Of a stretch of 64,000 nt of DNA, positions 25,893-33,763 are shown piece after piece. The notes below the pieces were generated by a model. That model saw only the letters and a list, made by a program, of their open reading frames with translations, was not told the DNA's origin and did no database searches. The DNA lies in NCBI RefSeq assembly GCF_000422405.1, contig NZ_AULS01000014.1:29602-93601 (forward strand), written 5' to 3'. The number at the start of each line of letters is the position of its first letter. Positions within the stretch are counted from its first letter, which is position 1. This stretch comes from Microbacterium luticocti DSM 19459. Its GTDB lineage: Bacteria; Actinomycetota; Actinomycetes; Actinomycetales; Microbacteriaceae. Position numbers and translations under genes: made by a program.

Positions 25893-27146
25893 TCACTGGC
25901 CGAACAGCGACGAGAACTGCTGCCCCATCTGGCTCGTCGCCTGCTTCGGCGTGGACTGTCCCGAGATGACCGCTCCGGTGGTCGTGACCATGGTGTCCCA
26001 CATGCCGTTGGGCAGGTACACCCGGTCGAAGTAGGGCTTGAGCGGGTAGGTGTTCGGCTTGACGAGGGTGTCATAGCTGTCTTGCAGCACCCCCAGGTCG
26101 CTGGTCGCGTCGGTCAGACCCGGAATGGCGCCCAGCGCCTGCGCGAGCTTCGAGATGTTGTCGGGCTTGGCAAGGCAGTCGATGTACTCGAGCGCCTGCT
26201 TCTTGTGCGGGCTCTTGTTCCACACGCCGTACGCGGTGCCCTCACCGCCGACGAAGTACGGGTCGCCGACGAAGGCGGGGATCGGGATGAACCCGATCTT
26301 CGCATCGGGGTTCTGCTGCAGTGCGGTGTTCACAAGCGAATTCTGCACGAACACGAAGCCGGTCTTGCCCGTGCCGAGGGACTTGCCGATCTCGTCCATG
26401 GTGATCGAGCTGAAGTCGGGGTTGAAATCGCCCGCCTTCGCCCACGTCGAGATGCGGTCGAGCATCGTGGTGTACCCGCCGGCGACGAAGGTGCCCTTGG
26501 TGAACTGGGTCAGGTCGCTGTCGGTGAACGCGCCCGAGGCCATGAAGTCGGCGATGTTGCCGGCCATCCACGAGTCCTTCGACGACGACGAGATCGGGGT
26601 GACCCCCGCCTTCCCCAGGGTCGCCAGCGCATCGGTGAAGGCATCCCACGTGGTCAGCGTCGTGGGGTCGACCCCGGCCTGTTGGAGGGTCTGCTTGTTG
26701 TACAGGATGCCGGCCAGGTCGGTGTTCAGCGGCAAGGCGAAGAACTTGCCGTCCTTGTCGAACATGGCCGGCTTCAGCGCCGGATTCACGTTCTTGGCCC
26801 ACGGCTGCGTGTTCAGCGGTTCGAGGAACCGGCTGTAGCGCAGCAGCGACCAGCCGTGCGTCGACCAGATGTCGGGCAGGTCCCCCGAGGCCATCCGCGT
26901 CTTCATGTCGGCCTCGTAGGTGTTGGTCATCGGCACCAGGTCGATGGTGACACCGTCCGGCGTGCACGTCTTGGTGATGTCGGTGAGCACCTTCAGCGTG
27001 GGATCGGCCGACCCCAGCCCGGTCTGCATCTCGAGCTTCGCCGTGCCGCCGGGCGTCGTACCCGACGAGCATCCCGCCAACGCCAGCCCGGCCACGGCCA
27101 CCACAGCCGCGGCGCCCAGCGCCGTCACCGGCCCGCGTGCGCTCAT
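25893..27146 (-). CDS. Carbohydrate ABC transporter substrate-binding lipoprotein
   Basis: 417 residues. A signal peptide with lipobox LAGC at about residues 23-26 marks it as a lipoprotein anchored outside the membrane. The body (PDIWSTHGWSLLRYSRFLEPL, FALPLNTDLAGILYNKQTLQQAGVDP, GGEGTAYGVWNKSPHKKQALEYID) is a CUT1-type extracellular solute-binding protein. ATG at 27146 follows GAGGGAGTGGGAC. The sugar is unknown; the neighbouring dehydrogenase and sialidase suggest an oxidised or amino sugar. A promoter is proposed at 27199-27227. Confidence 0.93.
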   Translation of the reverse strand: MSARGPVTALGAAAVVAVAGLALAGCSSGTTPGGTAKLEMQTGLGSADPTLKVLTDITKTCTPDGVTIDLVPMTNTYEADMKTRMASGDLPDIWSTHGWSLLRYSRFLEPLNTQPWAKNVNPALKPAMFDKDGKFFALPLNTDLAGILYNKQTLQQAGVDPTTLTTWDAFTDALATLGKAGVTPISSSSKDSWMAGNIADFMASGAFTDSDLTQFTKGTFVAGGYTTMLDRISTWAKAGDFNPDFSSITMDEIGKSLGTGKTGFVFVQNSLVNTALQQNPDAKIGFIPIPAFVGDPYFVGGEGTAYGVWNKSPHKKQALEYIDCLAKPDNISKLAQALGAIPGLTDATSDLGVLQDSYDTLVKPNTYPLKPYFDRVYLPNGMWDTMVTTTGAVISGQSTPKQATSQMGQQFSSLFGQ

Positions 27147-27198
27147 GTCCCACTCCCTCGTGATCGTGAGCTCGTGCTCGTGTCTGCCTGTGAGCAGG

Positions 27199-27227
27199 AA
27201 TCTACCCGCGTAACATGTTCCTCACAA
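27199..27227 (-). promoter_or_regulatory. Probable promoter and operator of the sugar ABC operon
   Basis: On the minus strand TTGTGA (27222-27227) and TAGATT (27199-27204) are 17 bases apart and can serve as -35 and -10. The perfect palindrome AACATGTT (27212-27219) lies in the spacer, and TGTGAG/CTCACA (27190-27195 and 27221-27226) form an outer inverted repeat. This is a classic position for a LacI-family operator; the LacI gene is nearby at 28577. Confidence 0.5.
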
Positions 27228-27255
27228 GGCCCCGACCCGTCCTGCGACCGAATCG

Positions 27256-27270
27256 TGATCTTACCGATCA
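27256..27270. promoter_or_regulatory. Inverted repeat TGATC-N5-GATCA in the divergent spacer
   Basis: TGATC (27256-27260) and GATCA (27266-27270) flank five bases, about 80 bases before the start of the Gfo/Idh/MocA gene. It could be a second regulator site in the spacer shared by the two divergent sugar genes. Short arms make this weak. Confidence 0.3.
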
Positions 27271-27348
27271 GCGACGACGCTTGACGCGCGTAGACCGGGG
27301 GCGGGATGCTGGAGTGACGGTCGCGGAGGACCGCCGGAAGGAGCGCAG

Positions 27349-28551
27349 ATGCCGTTCACGATCGGGCTCGTCGGGGCCGGGCAGTTCGCCGACTCCTTCG
27401 CGCCCCTGTTCCGGCGTCATCCGCTCGTATCGGGGGTGTGGGTCACCGACACGATACCGGCCCGGGCCGACCGGTTGGTGGCGGTGCACGGGCTGGACGG
27501 CACCATCCGCTCATTCGACGACATGCTCGATGACTGTCGCATCGACGCGGTGGCGATCTTCACGCAGCGCTGGACGCACGGCCCGCTCGCGCTGCGGGCG
27601 CTGCGCGCCGGCAAGCACGTGTACTGCACGGTGCCGATGGGCATCACCGTCGACGAGATCGGCGCGATCGTGCAGGCGGTGGCCGAGACCGGCCTGACCT
27701 ACATGATGGGCGAGACCAGCTACTACAACCCGGCGACGGTGCTGGCCCGCGACAAGGTCGCCGCGGGGGCGTTCGGCGACCTGTTCTACGCCGAGGGCGA
27801 CTACATCCACGACATGGACCTCGGCTTCTACGACGCCTACCGGTTCAGTGGCGGCGAGGACTGGAAGCGCACCGCCAGCTACCCGCCGCTGCTGTACCCG
27901 ACGCATTCGATCGGCGGCGTGCTCGGCGCGTGGGACACCCACGTCACCAAGGCCGTCGGCGTCGGCGTGCGCGACACCCGCGGCGACGGGGTGTTCGACC
28001 GTGCGGTGAGCATGTTCGACAACGACGTCTCGAACGCGACCGCCCTGTTCGAGGTGGCCGCCGGCGGATCGTTCCGCACGAACGAGTTCCGTCGGGTCGG
28101 CTACCCCTCGCACATCCGCGAGTCCCGGTTCCGGTACTTCGGCACCGAGGCATCCTTCGAGCAGGTCGCCACGGCCGCGTTCTGGTACACGCGCGAGGGT
28201 GCGCAGGACGTGTCGGCGCAGGTGCGCACCACGGCGACGCTCGACGTCGACGATCCACAGCTGGCGCACATCGCCCCCGAGCTGCGGCCGGCGTTCGTCT
28301 CGGGCTATGCGCCGGTGCACGATCGCGCCCGCATCCCGCCGGCGCTGGCGACGCTGCCCAACGGCCACGAAGGCAGCCACCACTTCCTCGTCGACGACTT
28401 CGCCACGGCCGTGGCATCCGGAACACACCCCCCGGTCAACGCGTGGAAGGCCGCGCGCTTCACCGTGCCCGGTATCATCGCCCACGAGTCCGTCCGACGA
28501 GACGGTGAACGGCTGGACGTGCCCGACTTCGGTTCCGCACCGGGGTCATGA
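27349..28551 (+). CDS. Gfo/Idh/MocA-family oxidoreductase
   Basis: 400 residues. The Rossmann motif IGLVGAGQFADSF is at the N-terminus and HVYCTVPMGITVDE replaces the usual EKP motif (consensus EKPLA), so the conserved lysine is missing. The C-terminal part contains YYNPATVLARDK, LLYPTHSIGGVLG and EGSHHFLVDDF. The family oxidises or reduces sugar derivatives with NAD(P). CCGGAAGGAGCGC is a strong ribosome site before ATG 27349. It is divergent from the sugar ABC operon and ends 25 bases before the LacI gene, so it belongs to the same sugar-use unit. Confidence 0.9.
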   Translation: MPFTIGLVGAGQFADSFAPLFRRHPLVSGVWVTDTIPARADRLVAVHGLDGTIRSFDDMLDDCRIDAVAIFTQRWTHGPLALRALRAGKHVYCTVPMGITVDEIGAIVQAVAETGLTYMMGETSYYNPATVLARDKVAAGAFGDLFYAEGDYIHDMDLGFYDAYRFSGGEDWKRTASYPPLLYPTHSIGGVLGAWDTHVTKAVGVGVRDTRGDGVFDRAVSMFDNDVSNATALFEVAAGGSFRTNEFRRVGYPSHIRESRFRYFGTEASFEQVATAAFWYTREGAQDVSAQVRTTATLDVDDPQLAHIAPELRPAFVSGYAPVHDRARIPPALATLPNGHEGSHHFLVDDFATAVASGTHPPVNAWKAARFTVPGIIAHESVRRDGERLDVPDFGSAPGS

Positions 28552-28576
28552 CCCGTCCCGTCCTGGGGAGAAGCGC

Positions 28577-29572
28577 ATGACGACCCGGCGCAAGACGGTC
28601 ACCCGAGCCGACGTGGCGCGCCTGGCCGGGCTGAGCACCGCCGTGGTCAGCTATGTGCTGTCGGGCTCTGACCGCCCGGTGTCGCAGGAGTCGCGGGCGC
28701 GGGTGCTGGCCGCGGTCGAGGCGCTCGGCTACCGCCCGAACGCGGCCGCGCAGGCCCTGAGCCGCGGGCGTTCGACCATGATCGGGTTCATCGTGCCCGA
28801 TCAGCGCAACCCGTTCTTCGCCGAGATGATGTCGGCCGTCGACAGCGCCGCGCACCTGCACGATCTGACCGTGCTGACCCTCAACGCGCACGAACGGCGC
28901 GCCGGCGACGGCGACGAGCTGGCGGGGCTGACCACCCAGCAGCTCGAGGGCATCGTCAGCGCCGATGTGCTCACCCCGCAAGAGTTGAGCATCATCGAGC
29001 GCAACCGCATCCCGCTGGTGTACCTGAACCAGTTCAGCGCGCGGCCCGGGCACCCGACGCTGGGCACCGACTACCTGGCCGGCTCCGCCCTCGCGGTGAA
29101 CCATCTGCTGGGGCTCGGCCACCGCAAGATCGCGTTCGTCGGCAACGAGTCGCCGCTCGACCCGCGCGAGGCGGGGTGGCGTCGGGCGCTGCACGCCGCC
29201 GGCGTGCCCGCCGGTCCGGTGTTCCACAGCGACTACAGCCTGCAGGGCGGGTACGACGCAGGGCTGCGGGTCGCCGATGCACGGGATGACGTGACCGCCG
29301 TGTTCGCGGCATCCGATCAGGTGGCCACCGGGCTGCTGGCGGCCCTGCATTCGCGGGGCATCGACATTCCCGGTGACATCTCCGTGGTCGGGTTCGACGG
29401 CACGCCCGAGGCGGCGTTCACCTGGCCGGCGCTGACGAGCGTGTCGCAGCCGGTGCACGAGATGGCGTACGACGCGGTGGCGCTGCTGGTGGGCGGCGAG
29501 GTGGATCCGGTGTTCCGCGACTACCCGGTGGAACTGGTCGTGCGCGCCTCGACGGCGCCGCCGCGGGGCTGA
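28577..29572 (+). CDS. LacI-family transcriptional regulator
   Basis: 331 residues. The N-terminal helix-turn-helix (VTRADVARLAGLSTAVVSYVLSG) and hinge helix (PNAAAQALSRGRS) are canonical, and the rest is a periplasmic-binding-like sugar sensor (IGFIVPDQRNPFFAEMM, FVGNESPLDPREAGWRRAL, SVVGFDGTPEAAFTWPALTSVSQP). GGGGAGAAGCGC precedes ATG 28577. Probably represses the adjacent ABC transporter and dehydrogenase genes until its sugar ligand appears. Confidence 0.95.
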   Translation: MTTRRKTVTRADVARLAGLSTAVVSYVLSGSDRPVSQESRARVLAAVEALGYRPNAAAQALSRGRSTMIGFIVPDQRNPFFAEMMSAVDSAAHLHDLTVLTLNAHERRAGDGDELAGLTTQQLEGIVSADVLTPQELSIIERNRIPLVYLNQFSARPGHPTLGTDYLAGSALAVNHLLGLGHRKIAFVGNESPLDPREAGWRRALHAAGVPAGPVFHSDYSLQGGYDAGLRVADARDDVTAVFAASDQVATGLLAALHSRGIDIPGDISVVGFDGTPEAAFTWPALTSVSQPVHEMAYDAVALLVGGEVDPVFRDYPVELVVRASTAPPRG

Positions 29573-29624
29573 GGGCGCTCCCCATCCGAAGCCGGGGGTC
29601 CGCTGCGGTCGATACGCTGACGGT

Positions 29625-30038
29625 ATGACCGGATACGACGTGTACGAACTGGGCGGACTGGACAGCTGGGCGCAGGCGCAGGCGGATGCCGGAGGCAAGC
29701 GCTTCGTCGACAAAGAGATCCCGACCGAATACGTCGGGATGTCGGCGAACGCCCTCGAACCGGGCGGGCAGGCGCCGTTCTGGCACTCGCACGATCGGCT
29801 CGAAGAGCTGTACGTGTTCCTGGCCGGGCACGGCCAGATGGGCCTGGACGACGAGGTGGTGGACGTACGACCCGGCACCGTGGTGCGGGTGGGGCCGGGC
29901 GTCATGCGCACCTGGCGGTGCACGCCCGACAGCCCCGAACCGCTGCGCTGGCTGTGCGTGCGCGGTGGCGGCGACACGCTGGCCGCGATCGGCCGGGACG
30001 GGCAGCTCGACCGCGAGCGGACGATGCCCTGGGCGTGA
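29625..30038 (+). CDS. Small cupin-domain protein
   Basis: 137 residues forming a single cupin barrel. Motif 1 is FWHSHDRLEELYVFLAGHG, with two histidines and a glutamate that can bind a metal; motif 2 is less conserved (PGVMRTWRC). Such proteins include sugar isomerases, dioxygenases and non-enzymatic binders; the function here is unknown. ATG at 29625. It follows the LacI gene by 52 bases and may be read with it. Confidence 0.82.
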   Translation: MTGYDVYELGGLDSWAQAQADAGGKRFVDKEIPTEYVGMSANALEPGGQAPFWHSHDRLEELYVFLAGHGQMGLDDEVVDVRPGTVVRVGPGVMRTWRCTPDSPEPLRWLCVRGGGDTLAAIGRDGQLDRERTMPWA

Positions 30039-30044
30039 GGATGT

Positions 30045-30078
30045 GACCGCGCCGCGTCGACACAGACGCGGCGCGGTC
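30045..30078. terminator. Strong bidirectional terminator-like hairpin
   Basis: GACCGCGCCGCGTC (30045-30058) and GACGCGGCGCGGTC (30065-30078) are perfect complements over 14 bases with a six-base loop GACACA. It sits between the convergent cupin and SDR genes, so it probably ends transcription from both sides. Confidence 0.75.
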
Positions 30079-30144
30079 GGCGCCCCACCGGGGGGAGAGC
30101 GGGACGCCTGCCGTGGCGGATGCCACGACCTGCACTGAGGGGGA

Positions 30145-30897
30145 TCAGTGCAGCATGATCGAGCCGCCGTCGGTCATCAGGGTCTGTCCTGTGATGTACC
30201 GCGACTCGTCGCCGGCGAGGAAGGCCACCGCGGGGGCGATGTCGTTCTCGGGGTCACCCAGACGGCCGAGCGGAACGCCCTTGACGACCTGCTCGTACTC
30301 GGTCGGGAAGGCCTGGGCCCACTGCTGGATGCCCGGGGTGAGTGCGACCGGAGCGACGAGGTTGGCGCGGATGCCGTCGGCCGCCCACTCGTGCGCGGCG
30401 ACCCGGGTGATCGCCCGGATGGCCTCTTTGGCGGCCGCGTAGGTCACCTGGTTGGGAAGGCCGGCCAATCCCGCGCCGGAGGCGAAGTTCACGATCGCGC
30501 CCTTCGTCTTCTTCAGCTCGGGGTACGCGGCCTGCATGAGGTGGAACGTGGCGTACATGCCCGATCCGAGCGAGAGGTCCCACATCTCCTGGGTGGTCTC
30601 GGTGATCGGCGCCTGCCTGGAGGCGTGCGCGTTGTTGACGAGGATGTCGAGCTTGCCGAACGCGTCGACCGCGGCGGCCACGATCACCGGTGCGTTCTCG
30701 GCGACCGAGATGTCGGACTGCAGGTAGCGCACGTTGTCGGCCGGCTCGAACCCGGTGACCAACTCGTCGCCGGCGGCCTGGTCGACGATGTCGACGACGA
30801 GCACCTTCGCGCCCTGCTTCAGGAAGTGGCGCACGATGCCCTGGCCGATGCCGCCGGCTCCGCCGGTGACGATGGCGCCCTTGTCGGTGAGTGTCAT
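30145..30897 (-). CDS. Short-chain dehydrogenase/reductase
   Basis: 250 residues, classical SDR. NAD(P)-binding TGGAGGIGQG at residues 12-21, NNAHA in place of NNAG, catalytic serine in NFASGAG, and YAAAK for the tyrosine-lysine pair. The C-terminal TDGGSIMLH is typical. Substrate unknown, probably a sugar or secondary alcohol. Its ATG overlaps the stop codon of the TetR gene upstream (ATGA), and AAAGGAACAGCA supports this start, so the regulator and the enzyme form an autoregulated two-gene operon. Confidence 0.93.
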   Translation of the reverse strand: MTLTDKGAIVTGGAGGIGQGIVRHFLKQGAKVLVVDIVDQAAGDELVTGFEPADNVRYLQSDISVAENAPVIVAAAVDAFGKLDILVNNAHASRQAPITETTQEMWDLSLGSGMYATFHLMQAAYPELKKTKGAIVNFASGAGLAGLPNQVTYAAAKEAIRAITRVAAHEWAADGIRANLVAPVALTPGIQQWAQAFPTEYEQVVKGVPLGRLGDPENDIAPAVAFLAGDESRYITGQTLMTDGGSIMLH

Positions 30898-31556
30898 TGC
30901 TGTTCCTTTCGGGTGTGTCCCGCCGTGCGGGACGTGGTCAGGGACGCCTCGACGCCGTCGAGGAAGATCTGCACCGCCGACTCGACGATGCGCCGGCCGC
31001 GCGTGCCGCCCAGCGGCTCGGCGCGGAAGCGGGCGGTGAGCCCGTCGGCGGCGGGGGCGGGTTCACCGCGCACCCGGTCGACCGCGTAGTCGATCTCGGG
31101 CGCGGCCATGCCCGGGGGCATGACCCGGGCCATCCCGATCACGAGCGCGGCGGTGCCCACGAACACGTCGCCGGCACACTGCGGGTCAAGGCCCACTGCG
31201 GTGAGCCGCGACAGGATGAGTTCGGTGTCGCGTGCGGATGTGGCATCCATCAGCCGCCCCGGCGACACGGCCACGCCGAGCAGCCACGGATGCTCTTCGA
31301 ACGAGCGCCACGTGCGCATCGCCAGGTGGTGCAGCGTCTCGCGCCAGTCTGCGGGGTCGTCCGGCAGGGGCGGCAGGGTCTCGGCGACGCGTGCGACCAT
31401 GCGGCGCACCAGGTCTTCACGGTCGGCGATGTGCCGGTACGGGGCCATGGCAGAGACGCCGAGCGCCGTGCCGACCCGCCGCATCGACACCGCGTCGATG
31501 CCGTCCGCGTCGGCCAGTGCGATGGCCGCGTCGGCGATGATCGTGCTGTTCAGCAT
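30894..31556 (-). CDS. TetR-family regulator of the SDR operon
   Basis: 220 residues. The N-terminal DNA-binding part (IIADAAIALADADGIDAVSMRRVGTALGVSAMAPYRHIADREDLV) is clear; the C-terminal ligand-binding half is TetR_C-like. GGAGGG lies just before ATG 31556, and a palindromic operator at 31573-31587 lies directly upstream, so it very likely represses its own two-gene operon with the SDR. Confidence 0.92.
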   Translation of the reverse strand: MLNSTIIADAAIALADADGIDAVSMRRVGTALGVSAMAPYRHIADREDLVRRMVARVAETLPPLPDDPADWRETLHHLAMRTWRSFEEHPWLLGVAVSPGRLMDATSARDTELILSRLTAVGLDPQCAGDVFVGTAALVIGMARVMPPGMAAPEIDYAVDRVRGEPAPAADGLTARFRAEPLGGTRGRRIVESAVQIFLDGVEASLTTSRTAGHTRKEQQ

Positions 31557-31572
31557 GCCGCCCTCCTTCGTT

Positions 31573-31587
31573 GTTTACAGCGTAAAC
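31573..31587. promoter_or_regulatory. TetR-type operator GTTTAC-N3-GTAAAC
   Basis: GTTTACAGCGTAAAC is a perfect six-base inverted repeat around AGC, 17 bases before the start codon of the TetR gene and overlapping the expected transcription start. The spacing and AT-rich ends are typical of TetR-family operators and stand out in GC-rich DNA. Confidence 0.72.
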
Positions 31588-31736
31588 CCGTTGCCTGGGT
31601 GCGAGCGCAGAGCGGTCGAGGAACTCGCTGGGCACGTGGCATCCGTGCGGTGGCCGGTCGCGTGTGTCCATCCGGCGCCCGGTGTCCGTGTGCCCCGGTG
31701 CATATCCAGGTGCGTCTGCGTCCGGCGCCGGCCCCG

Positions 31737-31787
31737 TGTCCCAGAAGTTGCGGGTTGCGAGGCCTCGAGGTCGCAGGTTCTGAGACA
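31737..31787. repeat. Single copy of the TGTCCCAGAA...TTCTGAGACA palindromic repeat
   Basis: A 51-bp unit with TGTCCCAGAA at the left and TTCTGAGACA at the right end, and an inner GCGAGGCCTCGAGG. It lies between the TetR promoter and the end of the sialidase gene. Same family as the arrays at 5249 and 43685. Confidence 0.78.
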
Positions 31788-31817
31788 CGCCGGACGTCCC
31801 GCCCGGCGAGTGCGGGC

Positions 31818-33362
31818 TCAGGTCAGCGGCTCGCCCGTGGCGGTCGAGTAGCGCAGCTCGCGTGCCAGGCCGAGCGCGGGCACGGCGAACCGGGCGATGA
31901 CGACACCGGCATCCACGTCGGCCTCGGTCACGACCAGCGTCGGGTACGGCGCCCCGAACACGGCGCGTCCGCCCGCGGCGATCTCGACCGGGTCGGTGCG
32001 CCCGCCGGGATGCTCGAGCACGACCGCCGACGCGGCGACGCCGGCGGGCAGCCGCACCCGGGCGTGGAAGGCGAGGATGTCGCCGGCGCGCAGCCCGGGC
32101 CGCGGCGGGCCGTAGTTGCGCAGCTGCGCCTCGCGGGTGCCGAGGATCATGCCGCCGGCGGCCGCGTAGGCCTGCCCGACCTCTTTCCACTCGCTCGCGG
32201 CGACGCCCTGCGTCTGGACGGGGTAGACGTGGTGCTCGCCGACGTGCACCCACTCGTCCGGCAGGCCGGGGGTCACCGACCGCAGGATGACCTCGAGCAA
32301 CGGCTCGTCCGGCGGTGTCAGGCCGGCCGCCTGCCGGTCGAGGGGCCCGGATGCCTCCAGCTCGGCCCGCGTCGTGACGGTGAACACGATCTCGGAGTAG
32401 CCCTCGCGCTCGTACAACACGCCGATGCGTGAGTCGTCCAGCTCGACGGCGCACGAGTATTCACTGCTGCCCGCGCAGAGGATGAGCCGGTGCGGCCAGC
32501 TCGACCCGCCGTCGCGCGACAGGCTGAGCCCGGTGTTCCGCCGCAGATCGGGGTCGAGGTTGTTCGAGGCGAGCAGGGCGCCGTCGGCGAGGGTGACGAG
32601 CGACCCGTTGTCGCTCGGGTCGGGCAGGTCCTCGACCGGTTCGGGCGTGCTCCAGCTCGCCCCGCCGTCCGCCGAGACGGCGGCACGGCGGCGCGGACGG
32701 GCACGGGAGTGCAGCAGCAGCATCCCGTCGGCCGTCGCGGTGATGGCGGACTCGTTGGTGTGACCGCCCAGCGCGGCACCGAGGGTCCAGCTCTCGCCGT
32801 GGTCGTCGCTGTACGCGGCCGCCGCGGTGATCTCACCGTGCTCGAGCAGCACCATCGGTTGCACGAGACGGCCGGCATACGGGCCGGCGGGCACGCACAG
32901 CCCGGTGCCCGACGCGGCGAAGATCCCGGTGACGCCGGGCCGTTTCAGCTGCGAGGTGAGCCGCCGATGCGTCCACGTCAGTCCGTCGTCGTCCGAGATC
33001 GATACGTCGACGTGCTGCACCGCGTCATCCGGTTCGCTGCCCTCGACGGCCTCGAAGAACCCGGCGAGCGTGCCGGCGGCGTGGAACAGGAGGATGCGGC
33101 CGGTGGCGCGGTCGACCAGCAGCGACGGGTCACCGTATCCCTGCAGTCCGGTGCCGGTGCGCACCACCTGCTGCGGACCCCAGCTCGCCCCGCCGTCGGT
33201 GCTGCGGCGGATGAGCAGGTCGATGGGGCTCGGCAGGTCGTCGAGGTTGGGGCGGCCGTCGTAGGCGGCGAGCACCGTTCCGGCCGTCGTCACGGCCAGA
33301 GCGGGGATGCGGTACTGCGCGTAGCCACCCTGGCCGCGGCGGGCGATCACGGTGCTCATCAT
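31818..33362 (-). CDS. Exo-alpha-sialidase (GH33, BNR/Asp-box repeats)
   Basis: 514 residues. The N-terminal YAQYRIPALA supplies the first arginine of the sialic-acid-binding triad, and several Asp boxes are visible (STDGGASWG, SDDDGLTWT, SDDHGESWT, SADGGASWS, SRDGGSSWP), so a six-bladed propeller is expected. A C-terminal segment of about 120 residues after the propeller (YPVQTQGVAASEWKEVG onward) looks like an extra beta-sandwich. No signal peptide or sortase motif is visible, so it appears cytoplasmic and would act on imported oligosaccharides. Two ATG codons in tandem (33362 and 33359) may both start. It removes terminal sialic acids or related sugars. Confidence 0.85.
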   Translation of the reverse strand: MMSTVIARRGQGGYAQYRIPALAVTTAGTVLAAYDGRPNLDDLPSPIDLLIRRSTDGGASWGPQQVVRTGTGLQGYGDPSLLVDRATGRILLFHAAGTLAGFFEAVEGSEPDDAVQHVDVSISDDDGLTWTHRRLTSQLKRPGVTGIFAASGTGLCVPAGPYAGRLVQPMVLLEHGEITAAAAYSDDHGESWTLGAALGGHTNESAITATADGMLLLHSRARPRRRAAVSADGGASWSTPEPVEDLPDPSDNGSLVTLADGALLASNNLDPDLRRNTGLSLSRDGGSSWPHRLILCAGSSEYSCAVELDDSRIGVLYEREGYSEIVFTVTTRAELEASGPLDRQAAGLTPPDEPLLEVILRSVTPGLPDEWVHVGEHHVYPVQTQGVAASEWKEVGQAYAAAGGMILGTREAQLRNYGPPRPGLRAGDILAFHARVRLPAGVAASAVVLEHPGGRTDPVEIAAGGRAVFGAPYPTLVVTEADVDAGVVIARFAVPALGLARELRYSTATGEPLT

Positions 33363-33460
33363 GACACCGACTCTAAGCGGCCGACCGCCGCGCGACGCAC
33401 CGGATGACAGGCCAGGTGATGGATGCCTCGGGTCGCACCGGGGGTCGCGCCGCGCGGCAG

Positions 33461-33692
33461 CAGGAGAATCGGTCCACGGCAGGAGAATCGGCGCGCAGAA
33501 CTCCTGCTCTCACCGGATTCTCCTGCGCACACCCCGGCGCACTCAGATCGGTCCCCAACCGGCGGATTCTCCTGCGCACACCCCGGCGCACCAGATCGGC
33601 CCGCAACCGCCGGCGATCGGCCGGCAGCAGGAGAATCGGCCCGCAACAGGAGAATCCGCGCGCGGACCTCCTGCTCTCGCCGGATTCTCCTG
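33461..33692. repeat. Duplicated CAGGAGAATC inverted-repeat block
   Basis: CAGGAGAATC occurs at 33461, 33480, 33628 and 33647 and its reverse complement at 33516, 33565 and 33683. The blocks 33461-33525 and 33628-33692 are both 65 bp, nearly identical and 167 bp apart. Each begins with two CAGGAGAATC words 19 bp apart and ends with the inverse word, so each can fold into a hairpin; in the second block CAGGAGAATCCG pairs perfectly with CGGATTCTCCTG. It fills the 401-base spacer between divergent sialidase and acyl-ligase genes. No gene is seen in 33363-33763. Confidence 0.85.
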
Positions 33693-33763
33693 CGCACGCC
33701 CCGCCCTGGACCCGGTCCGAAAACCCGGCAGTAGACTGACCGCAGCCACACAGGAGGTCACGG

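Noticed and set aside
25779..27284. A plus-strand frame of about 500 codons opposite the sugar-binding lipoprotein gene
   Set aside because: The opposite strand encodes a typical signal peptide, lipobox and binding protein; the plus frame has no family features.
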